Source: Antedon bifida
Taxonomy: Eukaryota; Echinodermata; Crinoidea; Comatulida; Antedonidae
Assembly: GCA_963402885.1 (NCBI GenBank)
Contig: OY727097.1
Span: forward strand, 4,898,001 to 4,962,000
Reading direction: 5' to 3'
DNA: 64,000 nucleotides
Of this stretch, positions 55,647-64,000 are shown piece by piece. Each line of letters begins with the position of its first letter. Positions within the stretch are counted from its first letter, which is position 1. Made by a program: the position numbers and the translations under genes. Below the pieces are notes generated by a model. That model was not told the origin of the DNA. It did not search any database and worked only from the letters and a program-made list of their open reading frames with translations.

Positions 55647-56539
55647 TAGTGACGTTTCATCTACAGCCTGACGACTTTTCAAACTGATGTTTGGATTGGT
55701 TTACCTTAGAGACGCTGCGACAATGTATGTATATTTGGTTTCACTTCTATAAAAATCATGACTATATGTTTAATTTTTTTTGTTCGTTCACTATTTAGTA
55801 ACTGACTATTGGCAATCATCTATATAAAATCAGTCCTACATAGTGACCGCTGCAGAATATCGTGAGAGATTACAGAGGAACTAGAATTACGTCTCTATTG
55901 TTGTTTTGATTGTTTGATCAGGGAAGAGTTAACTTACTCTTCCCTGGTTTGATCGATTGAACGTGATCATTTTATGTTTAAAGACGCTTTGGTTGTTATT
56001 AGACATAGCGAAACTTAAATCATAACAATAGGTCTATCAAAACATCCGCCGACGATTGGGATAATTTTACTTCTACAAACTGTTTTTGTTAAAACGTCAA
56101 AACTTTAAAATTGCAAATTTAGGCCTATTCGTCAAAAAATCAAGAAATATTAACATTTTATTAATATACACCGACAAATTCTGTCTGACAACTGTCTGTT
56201 GACTAATAAATTTTATTACACAAGCACTAAAAAACAAAGATAAGAATTCTTTCTAATTTAATATAGCAATGTGACTCAATGACCATCAATACCCTTATAC
56301 CAGGGAGTTGACCTTTCCAATGTTTTGGCATTCCTTTTTAATTGCGTATAGCATGTATTAGTGCAATACAGTAGTAGACTTTATATTTTACATTATTTAC
56401 ATTTTTTGCAATGCTATATAGTGGTTTGATTTAGTATAGTTTTAGTATACTATGTCATTTTTAAAATGGCTCAATATATCAGGCAGTCATGCAGATCGTA
56501 AATAAAGTTAATTTGTTTTCAAAAACCTACATTTATTCT
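55647..56539. other. Spacer between copies D and E
   Basis: Gene-free. It carries the cluster-typical 5' flank of D (matching 45165-45300) and the 3' flank of E (TTCTTTCTAATTTAATATAG at about 56247). A local hairpin, GGGAAGAGTTAA / TTACTCTTCCC, is near 55921-55945. Confidence 0.55.
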
Positions 56540-58711
56540 TTATTCACTCTGTAGCTTGTAGCTTTGGTAAAGCAAACTTGCACTAACAAATCGAACATAT
56601 GCAGCAAGTGGGAAAATAAAAATGTTAATAACGAAAATAGACTTCCCAAAAACTGCATCATTTTGGTTAGATGAGTAAATTTCTGAACCTGGAGAAAAGC
56701 ATGCATTTCCCACCCAGTGAGAGCCATTAGCTAGCATTAAATAAATTAAACAACGGCGAATGATAACTTTAGAATGATCGTCCATGCTGCTAGCCCTTCG
56801 AGATTTCAGAATGAGTATTGTCTGACGGCTTAGTTGAACTATGTTAACAACTGCCATTGCAAACAGACCGATCCCTCTAGTTAGATTGTAATCAACTTTC
56901 GATGTATCCATTTCAAATGTCTCTGTAAGATTCTGGACATCTATTATTACATTACTAGTTGCAGCTATACCATCACAGCAACTTATCACAAATATGCCGA
57001 TTAGACAGAAGAGAAGTAGTCGTTCGCTTCTATTTAGCGACTTGCATAGTTTTATTGGAGTTTTATTATAGTGCTTTTTGCCAACTTCTGTTGCTATAAG
57101 CATGGTGAATTTGTAAATTAACAAACCAAATATTTCTATTGTACTGACACTATGACTATGTGGGCTTAGATTAAATAAGTCTGACATACCTATCGTTGCT
57201 ACGCATAGTAATATTATTCCTATAATCGCAACACGGTGAAGACATTTAGTATTGCCTCTTGTCAATTCCGTGGACTGTCCATGGTCTATGTTTTCGGTGT
57301 TAATAGCGGTTATGTATTGTGTTCTATTACGTAATTGTGACCAGCTAACGCGATCTCTTTGAACTTCTACTATGTCTCTAGCGTTTTCGTTTATAGGCCT
57401 ACTACCTAGTATGTTTCCACTCCTGTCGTTCGAATGCAAATTCGTCCAGTAGTGTAGCAGAATGCTTACAGCCAAAATGTTATACTCTTTGGAAAACGAT
57501 TGACAAATTCTCAACACCGTCTGCATCGGAGAAGAATCTACCATTAACTGACTGTAACACCAAGCAACAACATCTTTGCTATCTGTTGTATTTGCTGGCT
57601 GTACATTTATCAATGGCCAAGTCATTTCATGGTATTCATCTTTTATTTCCTCTGCCATACTTGACATCAAACAAAGAATATTCGCAGACATTGTTAAAGT
57701 GAACGCATATTGGAACAAAGAAGAGTTTCTGAAGGAGGCACTTTTGAAACATCGGAAGAATGCTATCTGGATACAGGTAAAAAACACTTGAAAACAGTTG
57801 GATATTATATAAATAACTTCTTGATATTTATCTATGTCTCTAGTTACAGATTCGCACATTCCAATCAATGTAATGTATATAAGTGATTGAAAAATATTGC
57901 AAATACCAAACAAATAAACACCCGCAATAGGTTCAGAAGAAGTTTCGCTGCTTATATCTTGTGCTGGATGCTGACCTGACAAGAGCAGTGGTCTACGTTC
58001 ATCATTACAGAACAAATGTCCTTCAGGATTTCGGATAATTTCTACCTTTTTTCGCAGAATATATATCATCATTGTCATTGCAATAGAGTAATTAGTAATA
58101 CTAATCCAATCAAAAATGTGCCTATGTACAGCATATCGTCCGTTACTATAAAGAGCAAACAGAAAAGCAATGTAAAATGAAACAATGCAGAAAAATACAA
58201 TCAACGATGAAACCTGACCATCTTCAACAAAATTGATATCACTTGTGATGGTAGTTACTTCATAATTACTTTCCAAATCAGTTAAAATGTTTACATTTTC
58301 TGTTGCAGTTCCATTTGAAGATTGATTTTCACTTCTGTGTTCTGCTGTTCCATTGGAAAAGGACGACATATTTTCTAGGTCAGACCAGCAATCAGTTAAA
58401 ATGTTTTCATTTTCTGTTGCAGTTCCATTTGAAGACTGTTTTTCACTTCTGTCTTCTGCTGTTCCATTGGAAGAAGACGACATATTTTCCAGGTCAGACC
58501 AGCAATCGGGTAAAATGTTTCTATTTTCTGTTGCAGTTCCATTTGGAGATTGGTTTTCACTTCTGTCTTCTGCTGTTCCATTGGAAGAAGACGACATATT
58601 TTCCAGGTCAGGCCAGCAATCAGTTAAAATGTTTCCATTTTCTGTTGCAGTTCCATTTGGAGATTGGTTTTCACTTCTGTCTTTTGCTGTTTCATTGGAA
58701 GAAGACGACAT
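56540..58711 (-). CDS. Otopetrin-like proton channel, copy E, with four N-terminal repeats
   Basis: Uninterrupted 723-codon frame. Four 38-residue N-terminal units (residues 1 to about 150) precede the 12-TM channel part, which differs from B and D by scattered substitutions only. Landmarks: CNDERRPLLLSGQ, QVFFTCIQIAFF, LTMSANILCLMSSMAEE, QSFSKEYNILAVSILLHYW, CLIGIFVISCCDGIAAT, RRCLIYLMLANGSHWVG and FPLAAYVRFVSASLLYQ. The C-terminus differs from B and D (LQSE in place of LLK). The shared GGGGAAAGTC block is upstream, but the segment with the CCAAT box found in A, B and D is deleted, so its expression may differ. Confidence 0.82.
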   Translation of the reverse strand: MSSSSNETAKDRSENQSPNGTATENGNILTDCWPDLENMSSSSNGTAEDRSENQSPNGTATENRNILPDCWSDLENMSSSSNGTAEDRSEKQSSNGTATENENILTDCWSDLENMSSFSNGTAEHRSENQSSNGTATENVNILTDLESNYEVTTITSDINFVEDGQVSSLIVFFCIVSFYIAFLFALYSNGRYAVHRHIFDWISITNYSIAMTMMIYILRKKVEIIRNPEGHLFCNDERRPLLLSGQHPAQDISSETSSEPIAGVYLFGICNIFQSLIYITLIGMCESVTRDIDKYQEVIYIISNCFQVFFTCIQIAFFRCFKSASFRNSSLFQYAFTLTMSANILCLMSSMAEEIKDEYHEMTWPLINVQPANTTDSKDVVAWCYSQLMVDSSPMQTVLRICQSFSKEYNILAVSILLHYWTNLHSNDRSGNILGSRPINENARDIVEVQRDRVSWSQLRNRTQYITAINTENIDHGQSTELTRGNTKCLHRVAIIGIILLCVATIGMSDLFNLSPHSHSVSTIEIFGLLIYKFTMLIATEVGKKHYNKTPIKLCKSLNRSERLLLFCLIGIFVISCCDGIAATSNVIIDVQNLTETFEMDTSKVDYNLTRGIGLFAMAVVNIVQLSRQTILILKSRRASSMDDHSKVIIRRCLIYLMLANGSHWVGNACFSPGSEIYSSNQNDAVFGKSIFVINIFIFPLAAYVRFVSASLLYQSYKLQSE

Positions 58712-59174
58712 ATTTTCCAGGTCAGGCCAGAATTCAGTTCAGAGTGAAATAAATATCCGTCTCGGTAATATCTCGATAATTTTCTTAGTCTTATTGATTC
58801 ATGCAGTGTTTCTTCCTCATTGATTTACAGTTGACCAAATTTCAATATTATTCAGTATTATTTTCTATTTCTTCCTATCGGTACTCACATAGACTTTCCC
58901 CAATTTTTTGTTTTATATTATTTTGTCGATTTCATCTCAATAAATATAAATATTGTACCTATGACACGCAATGTATACACACAAAAACCTATGACACGCC
59001 ATATTAGGGCAAATCACCGTCTCTAATACTGCAGAATCTCGTGAAATATTCCAGATTACAGAGTAACTAGAATTACGTCTCTATTGTTGTTTTGATTGCT
59101 TGATCGATTGAATGTGATACGTTTTGAATTGTTTTGCTTGTTATTAGACATAGCGAAACTTAAATAAGTATTAT
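58712..59174. other. 5' flank of copy E
   Basis: Gene-free; paralogous to the 5' flanks of B and D but lacking the CCAAT segment. It shares TAGAATTACGTCTCTATTGT with 55884. Confidence 0.55.
58878..58903 (-). promoter_or_regulatory. Conserved upstream block of copy E
   Basis: The same TTGGGGAAAGTCTATGTGAG block as in A, B and D. No CCAAT box lies between it and the ATG. Confidence 0.4.
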
Positions 59175-60000
59175 AATTATTCTTTATTTGGTCCAATATA
59201 AAAAAATACATCAGAAATTCCTCTTATATACACTGCAGAGATAGTAACAAATATACATACAAAATACAAATCAATATAAAATCAAATATAAAATATCAAA
59301 AAGTCTACGATCCAAGAGTTAGCGTTGGACAAATTTGTTATAGGTGACAATAGACTGTGGGGCAAATGATTTATTATAGCGTTTAGTACGGCTTCGAGGC
59401 AGACGGATACGAATATTAGATGGAAGAAAAATGTATTTCTTATGGAGGGGTGGTCTGTTTGGGAGAGTATACGTTTTACCAAGGAGAGAACACCTGCATC
59501 ACCCGCCCGGGGAATAATTTCTTATCTTTTTCATATAAACAAGCCTCCCAGATAATTCTACAAAAAGATATAACACTAAGTATGCTTGACTGGTACAAGT
59601 TGTAGGGACAACTTTAATTACCTCATTTCCTATATTAAGGGGCTCGTGAACTGACCTATTTTTTGTCCTAAAATCAACTATCAATTCACATGTTTTGTTT
59701 AAATTAATTTTAAGGGAATGGTCTCAATTAGTGAAATGGTTTACAACATTATAGCAATTGTTAACAGATTGGTTATTATTTATAAGACTAACAAGGACAG
59801 TGTCATCAGCGTTTTTGATTGCCATGCAGTTATACAAGGCGCGGCAACCGTCAGGGTAGAGAATGTACAGCAGGGGAGAAAGACCACCCTGTGGAGAACA
59901 ACTATTAAAGATGATAGGAGAAGGTGTTTTATTTACTATAACCTGTTGAAATCTAAGGTAAAGAAAATTACGGATCCAAAGAATAAGATATGGGTTAATA
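59175..60000 (-). mobile_element. LINE fragment with reverse transcriptase remains (CR1/Jockey-like)
   Basis: Minus-strand translation shows successive RT blocks: the Q-V-V-N stretch ending SPQGGLSPLLYILYP, the catalytic region with NADDTVLVSLI (usual FADDT), then ELIVDFRTKNRS. After frameshifts come the terminal FLPSNIRIRLPRSRTKRYNK-type residues and an AATAAAG tail. The 5' half of the element is missing, and stops and frameshifts make it inactive. It begins about 15 bases beyond the stop codon of copy F, in its 3' UTR. Confidence 0.8.
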
Positions 60001-60014
60001 CCAAGTCATTAAAT

Positions 60015-62012
60015 TTAATTATTCAAATATTTACTGGCTTGATAAAGCAAACCAACCGAAAGAAATCGATAATATGCAGTAAGAGGGCGGAAAATGATGT
60101 TAACTATCTCCATAGTTTTTCCGAACAAAAAATCATTTGTATCGGAAAAACACGTTTTAGAGTCTGGATTCACAACTATATCACCCAACCAGAGAGTGGC
60201 ATTAGCTATCATTAAATACTTCAAACAACGACGAATGATACCTTTAGTGTCATCATCGATGTAACACACAATTCGTGGAATTTGTAGGATGAGCACTGTT
60301 TGTAAACTTAATCCTGCTAAGTTTATAATAGTCAATAAAATTAGACCGACCTGTTTCACAATGCTTTGAATAATTTCAGATTCATTCATTTCCACCGTTT
60401 CTATGAGATTCTGAAAATCTGCTATTAATTTGCCAGTTGCAGATATACCATCGCAGCAGCTCAACACAAATACACCGATTAGGCAGAAGAGAAGAAGTGA
60501 TTCGCCTCTGTTTAAGGATTTACGTAGAGTTGTATTAACATACTTTTTAGCAAATACTATAGCAATAATCATGGTAGATTTGTAAATCAACAGAGCAAAT
60601 ACTTGTATGGTACCAAATATTTCATATTGTATAAGTGTATAGAATTCTGTCATACCTATAATAAAAACAGATGGTAGTAAGATAAATACTGCCAATGCTA
60701 TCCATTGACAGCAGTTATAGTTAGTCTTGCTTGCTGTGTGTTGGCTTATTCTGTCGTGTGGAATAGCGGACATTATGCGTGTCCTGCAGCGCCTTCTAAC
60801 GTGATCTCTGTTGCCGTAATTGGTGGTTGTAGTTCCGTAGGTACTTCTTACCATCCTTGTGCGTGTGGCTGTATTTCTGTCTTCGGGATACAAACTCATC
60901 CAATAGTGCAGCAGAATACTCGCACCCACAATATTATACTCTTTTGAAAATGGTTGAAGACTGCTCAAGAATGTACGTAAAGGAGTTTGAATTTGATCGT
61001 AGCACCACATGGACTTATTATTTGACATATTTGCTGACTGCAAATCAATCATTTGCGAATCAACTGGCATACTGCTTACAGCAAGACTTTCCTTTCCAAC
61101 ACTATCCATCCAGCTTAGAATATTCGAAGACATCGTAAAGATAAATGCATATTGGAAAAAGGAACAGTTTTTGAAAGAGGCGTCTTTAAAACATCTGAAA
61201 AACGCAATTTGAACGCAAATGAAAAATACTTGGAAACAGTTATGCATTATAACCACACTCTGTCGATATTTATCTATACCTCTAGATAGTAAAGGGACAC
61301 ACATTCCCACAAGTATAATGTACGTTACTGATAGAATGATGTTCAAAGTACCAAAGACATAAACGCCAACTAGAGGCTCAGAGACATTTTGTGATTTTAT
61401 CTCTCCCTCTTCTTCTAAAAGGAGTGGTTGACGTTCATCACTAGGTAGCGACTGTCTTTGAGGATATCTAATAAGGTCAAGCTCTTGCCATGATCTCTTC
61501 TTTCGCAGAATGTACATCATTATTATCATGGAAATCGAATGGATAATGATAACAATCCAATTCAAAATGTCATCATGTACTGCATAGGGTCCGCTACTGT
61601 AGAAGGCAAACAGAAAAGCAATGTAAAATGAAAATAGGCAGAAAAAAGCAATCAGTGATGATATGCGGCCATCCTGGACAAAACTGCTTGTATCACTAGA
61701 CATTCTCAGATCGTTCAATTTGTCTGTACCATCCGCACACGAAGACAAAATATTTTCTTGTTGTTCACTTTCATTCCCACACGAAGACATATTTTGAGGT
61801 TCTTCATCTATTTCCGCAATTTTTATCATTTCTTCTTCAGAAGAAGAGGACATATTATCTTTTTCTAGCTGTCTTTCCACACCAGACCCGTCATTATCTG
61901 TTAAGTGCCCATCCTCAAAACACATGTTAGATTGTCGCTTCTTTTCCACATCAGGCAAGTGTTCACTTATCTTTCCATCTTCTGTTGCCTTTCCATTTCC
62001 AAGTGAAGACAT
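60015..62012 (-). CDS. Otopetrin-like proton channel, copy F
   Basis: Uninterrupted 665-codon frame of a second subtype (closest to C, G and H). The N-terminal 130 residues are acidic and serine-rich (MSSSSEEEMIKIAEIDEE) without regular 38-residue units. The channel part follows: DGRISSLIAFFCLFSFYIAF (TM1), SDERQPLLLEEE, GVYVFGTLNIILSVTYIILV, QVFFICVQIAFFRCF, FTMSSNILSWMDSVGKES, LSSLQPFSKEYNIVGASILL, LLLFCLIGVFVLSCCDGISA, RRCLKYLMIANATLWLG, RPLTAYYRFLSVGLLYQ. The Leu in YRFLS again replaces the family His. A LINE fragment directly follows the stop. Confidence 0.82.
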   Translation of the reverse strand: MSSLGNGKATEDGKISEHLPDVEKKRQSNMCFEDGHLTDNDGSGVERQLEKDNMSSSSEEEMIKIAEIDEEPQNMSSCGNESEQQENILSSCADGTDKLNDLRMSSDTSSFVQDGRISSLIAFFCLFSFYIAFLFAFYSSGPYAVHDDILNWIVIIIHSISMIIMMYILRKKRSWQELDLIRYPQRQSLPSDERQPLLLEEEGEIKSQNVSEPLVGVYVFGTLNIILSVTYIILVGMCVPLLSRGIDKYRQSVVIMHNCFQVFFICVQIAFFRCFKDASFKNCSFFQYAFIFTMSSNILSWMDSVGKESLAVSSMPVDSQMIDLQSANMSNNKSMWCYDQIQTPLRTFLSSLQPFSKEYNIVGASILLHYWMSLYPEDRNTATRTRMVRSTYGTTTTNYGNRDHVRRRCRTRIMSAIPHDRISQHTASKTNYNCCQWIALAVFILLPSVFIIGMTEFYTLIQYEIFGTIQVFALLIYKSTMIIAIVFAKKYVNTTLRKSLNRGESLLLFCLIGVFVLSCCDGISATGKLIADFQNLIETVEMNESEIIQSIVKQVGLILLTIINLAGLSLQTVLILQIPRIVCYIDDDTKGIIRRCLKYLMIANATLWLGDIVVNPDSKTCFSDTNDFLFGKTMEIVNIIFRPLTAYYRFLSVGLLYQASKYLNN

Positions 62013-62263
62013 TATGAGTTTTAGCTCTCAATCTACAACTGACACTGCAATTATTTCCTGTAGTTTGAAACTAGTACAGTATTGTACATTATTTGTATAA
62101 AGGTATGAATACGATCCGTCCCAATACTATGTGTTTTAGTGTATACAGTGTAGGTATTCCCCGAAGAATGGGTATACTAAGGTTATTTCCCAATTTCATT
62201 CATTATATCTTTCATTGATTGATTTAATGTTACGGTTGATTGAATTTTCGAGTTTTCGTTTCC

Positions 62264-62582
62264 AATCATTACAGTAAGACCTTATCGTTTTTAGTTGACA
62301 CATTTACTGGATGCAAGTCAATCTGTGGCCCTCCAGTTCCTGATATTAATCTGGTATTCCACTTACAGCGAGACTTTCCTTCCCAACACTATCCATCCAG
62401 CTCAGAATATTCGAAGACATCGTAAAGATAAATGCATATTGGAGAAAAGTACAGTTTTTGAAGGAGGCGCCTATGAAACATATGAAAAACGCCATTTGAA
62501 CGCAAGTGAAACATACTTGGAAACGGTTGTGCACTATATACACGCTCTGTCGATATTTATCTATAAATTTTATTATAATCAT
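62264..62582 (-). pseudogene. Otopetrin-like copy G, short relic
   Basis: Only the TM4-TM5 region remains: KYRQSVYIVHNRFQVCFTCV, FKNCTFLQYAFIFTMSSNIL and SWMDSVGKESLAVSGIP, then a frameshift. It lies in the 5' flank of F, the same arrangement as copy C next to the orphan F-type 5' end at 49.2-50.6 kb. Confidence 0.85.
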
Positions 62583-62589
62583 TCTTATC

Positions 62590-63030
62590 TAGCATTGTTA
62601 ACAACAGAAACTTAGGTCTACAGTGAGCATGGTAGCTAATCTTCAAGTGTCAGGACAGAATTGACCAATTAAAAACGTTATGCCTTTATATCAACATAAA
62701 TATTTAGGCTACTGTACTTTTAACATTCAGTTTCAGTTTCCATCTACACTAGAATAAAAAGTTAATCAGATTTTAATTGATTTTATTAGAAATATTTCAA
62801 CATTGACGAATTATATAGAATAGTATATGTTCATAAGTAATTTGAATGTTTAACAGGAAAATTAACGACGGATTCATGTTTGTACAATTGTCGCCTTCTC
62901 CGAATTCACAAAGTTTAGAAGTTGCGTTCTAATTGGTCAGTTAAAATGCGTAAATATTTACAATGAGCTGAAAATATGAATATATTTAAGTTAAATACGT
63001 GTTATTCAATCAGTCTTACATGTAGGTTAG
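62590..63030. other. 3' flank of copy H
   Basis: AT-rich, with no recognisable feature. Confidence 0.5.
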
Positions 63031-64000
63031 TCAATTCTTCAAAGATGTACTGACTTGATACAGCAAATTTACTGAAGTGAATCGATAATATGCAGCAAGC
63101 GGATAGAATAATATGTTAACAATAGCCATAGTATCTCCAAACACAAAATAATTTGTATCCGAAAAAAACGTTTTAGAGTCCGGATTCACAACTATAGTAC
63201 TCAGCCAGATAGTGGCATTGGTTATCATTAAATAATTCAAAAAACGCCGAATGACTTTAAAGTCCTTATCGATACTCCTAGTTCGTCGAAGTTTTAGGAT
63301 GAATATCGTTTGCAGACTTGATTGTACAAAGTTTGCAACTGTCAATAAAATTAGACCGACTTGTCTTGCTATGCTTTGATTAATTTTATATTCATTGATT
63401 TCCACCTTTTCCGCTGTTAGATTTTGGAAATTTACTATCAATTTGCCAGTTGCAGATATACCATCACAGCAACTTAACACAAATACACCGATTAGGCAGA
63501 AGAGAAGAAGACTTTCGTTTCTGTTTAGACAGTTTCGGAATTGTCGATTGTTAAGGTACTTTTTGCAAAATATTATAGCAATTATCATTGAAGATTTGTA
63601 AATTAAAAGAGTAAATATCTGAATGGTACCAAATATTTCATATTGGATAAAGGTATACAATTCTGTCATACCTATAATAAAAACAGATGGTAGTAAAATA
63701 AATACTGCCAGTGCTATCCATTGACAGCAGTTATAGTTAGTATGCCTATTGCTTGATGTGCGTTCTTCTGGCATAGCGGTGCTAGTGTTTCTCCAGCGCC
63801 TTCTAACGTGATCTCTGTTGTCGTAATTGGTGGTTGTAGTTCCATATGTACTTCTTACCATCCTTGTGCGTGTGGGATGCAAACTCATCCAATAGTGCAG
63901 CAGAATACTCGCACCCACAATATTATACTCTTTCGAAAATGGTTGAAGACTGCTCAAGAATGTACGTAGAGGAGTTTGAATTTGATCGTAGCACAGTAAG
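63031..64000 (-). CDS. Otopetrin-like proton channel, copy H, 3' part (runs off the window)
   Basis: Open from the window edge (LLCYDQIQTPLRTFLSSLQP in frame at 64000) to a stop at 63031, about 322 residues covering TM6 to TM12: PFSKEYNIVGASILLHYWMS, ALAVFILLPSVFIIGMTELY, LLLFCLIGVFVLSCCDGISA, NFVQSSLQTIFIL, RRFLNYLMITNATIWLS, YPLAAYYRFTSVNLLYQ. F subtype; it has YRFTS like copy A. No break is visible in this part; the 5' half is outside the window. Confidence 0.8.
   Translation of the reverse strand, partial: LLCYDQIQTPLRTFLSSLQPFSKEYNIVGASILLHYWMSLHPTRTRMVRSTYGTTTTNYDNRDHVRRRWRNTSTAMPEERTSSNRHTNYNCCQWIALAVFILLPSVFIIGMTELYTFIQYEIFGTIQIFTLLIYKSSMIIAIIFCKKYLNNRQFRNCLNRNESLLLFCLIGVFVLSCCDGISATGKLIVNFQNLTAEKVEINEYKINQSIARQVGLILLTVANFVQSSLQTIFILKLRRTRSIDKDFKVIRRFLNYLMITNATIWLSTIVVNPDSKTFFSDTNYFVFGDTMAIVNILFYPLAAYYRFTSVNLLYQVSTSLKN

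Noticed and set aside
59718-60215. Plus-strand 165-codon frame
   Set aside because: Antisense to the LINE reverse transcriptase fragment and the end of copy F.

Overview
The window is nuclear DNA of an invertebrate animal. It is AT-rich and gene-sparse, with GT-AG introns, several non-coding 5' exons, 3' untranslated regions, tRNA-derived SINEs, LINE fragments and many short inverted-repeat elements. The gene content (MFSD6-like, EMC7, RAB9, ADCK2, stefin, GH27 alpha-galactosidase family, otopetrin-like channels) fits a deuterostome such as an echinoderm, but the exact group is an inference and was not tested. All exon models were built by eye from splice signals, phase continuity and family recognition.

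Layout. 0-0.3 kb: probable first exon and GC-rich promoter of a minus-strand gene leaving the window. 0.8-2.6 kb: six-exon gene for an unrecognised 360-residue protein (minus). 4.8-8.4 kb: MFSD6-like 12-TM transporter (minus). 9.6-11.6 kb: EMC7 (plus), divergent from it. 13.5-14.2 kb: RAB9 (plus). 17.2-18.3 kb: a 69-78 bp minisatellite just beyond the end of ADCK2. 18.5-23.5 kb: ADCK2 kinase-like gene (minus, ten coding exons). 24.9-26.2 kb: a 96-residue stefin (cystatin B-like) in three small exons (plus). 27.1-41.2 kb: a GH27 alpha-galactosidase / alpha-N-acetylgalactosaminidase gene (plus).

The GH27 gene is the first unusual locus. Six constitutive exons encode the signal peptide and the whole catalytic barrel. 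They are followed by five tandem terminal exons (7a-7e). Each has its own acceptor in the same phase, its own version of the C-terminal beta-sandwich domain, and its own stop codon. One locus could therefore make five enzymes with the same active site and different C-terminal domains. The introns between these exons hold most of the window's inverted-repeat elements, and five tRNA-Trp(CCA) genes lie antisense between 7d and 7e.

The second unusual locus fills 42-64 kb: a tandem cluster of divergent otopetrin-like (proton channel family) genes, all on the minus strand. Each has an uninterrupted coding region. Four copies look intact (A, B, E, F), one is split by a single-base frameshift (D), two are truncated relics (C, G), and one runs off the window (H). 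They keep the 12-TM plan and the otopetrin landmarks. All copies that retain the TM2-TM3 loop carry a DERxPLLL acidic dileucine motif there, which suggests endosome or lysosome sorting. Copies B, D and E have 6, 3 and 4 units of a 38-residue N-terminal repeat that contains the start codon itself. Paralogous flanks give empty-site evidence for a SINE insertion and for a 1.2-kb composite insertion.

Animal genes here are not operonic, so neighbours are not assumed to work together. It may be chance that RAB9, the GH27 enzyme, the cathepsin-inhibitor-type stefin and the dileucine-tagged channels all relate to the endolysosomal system.
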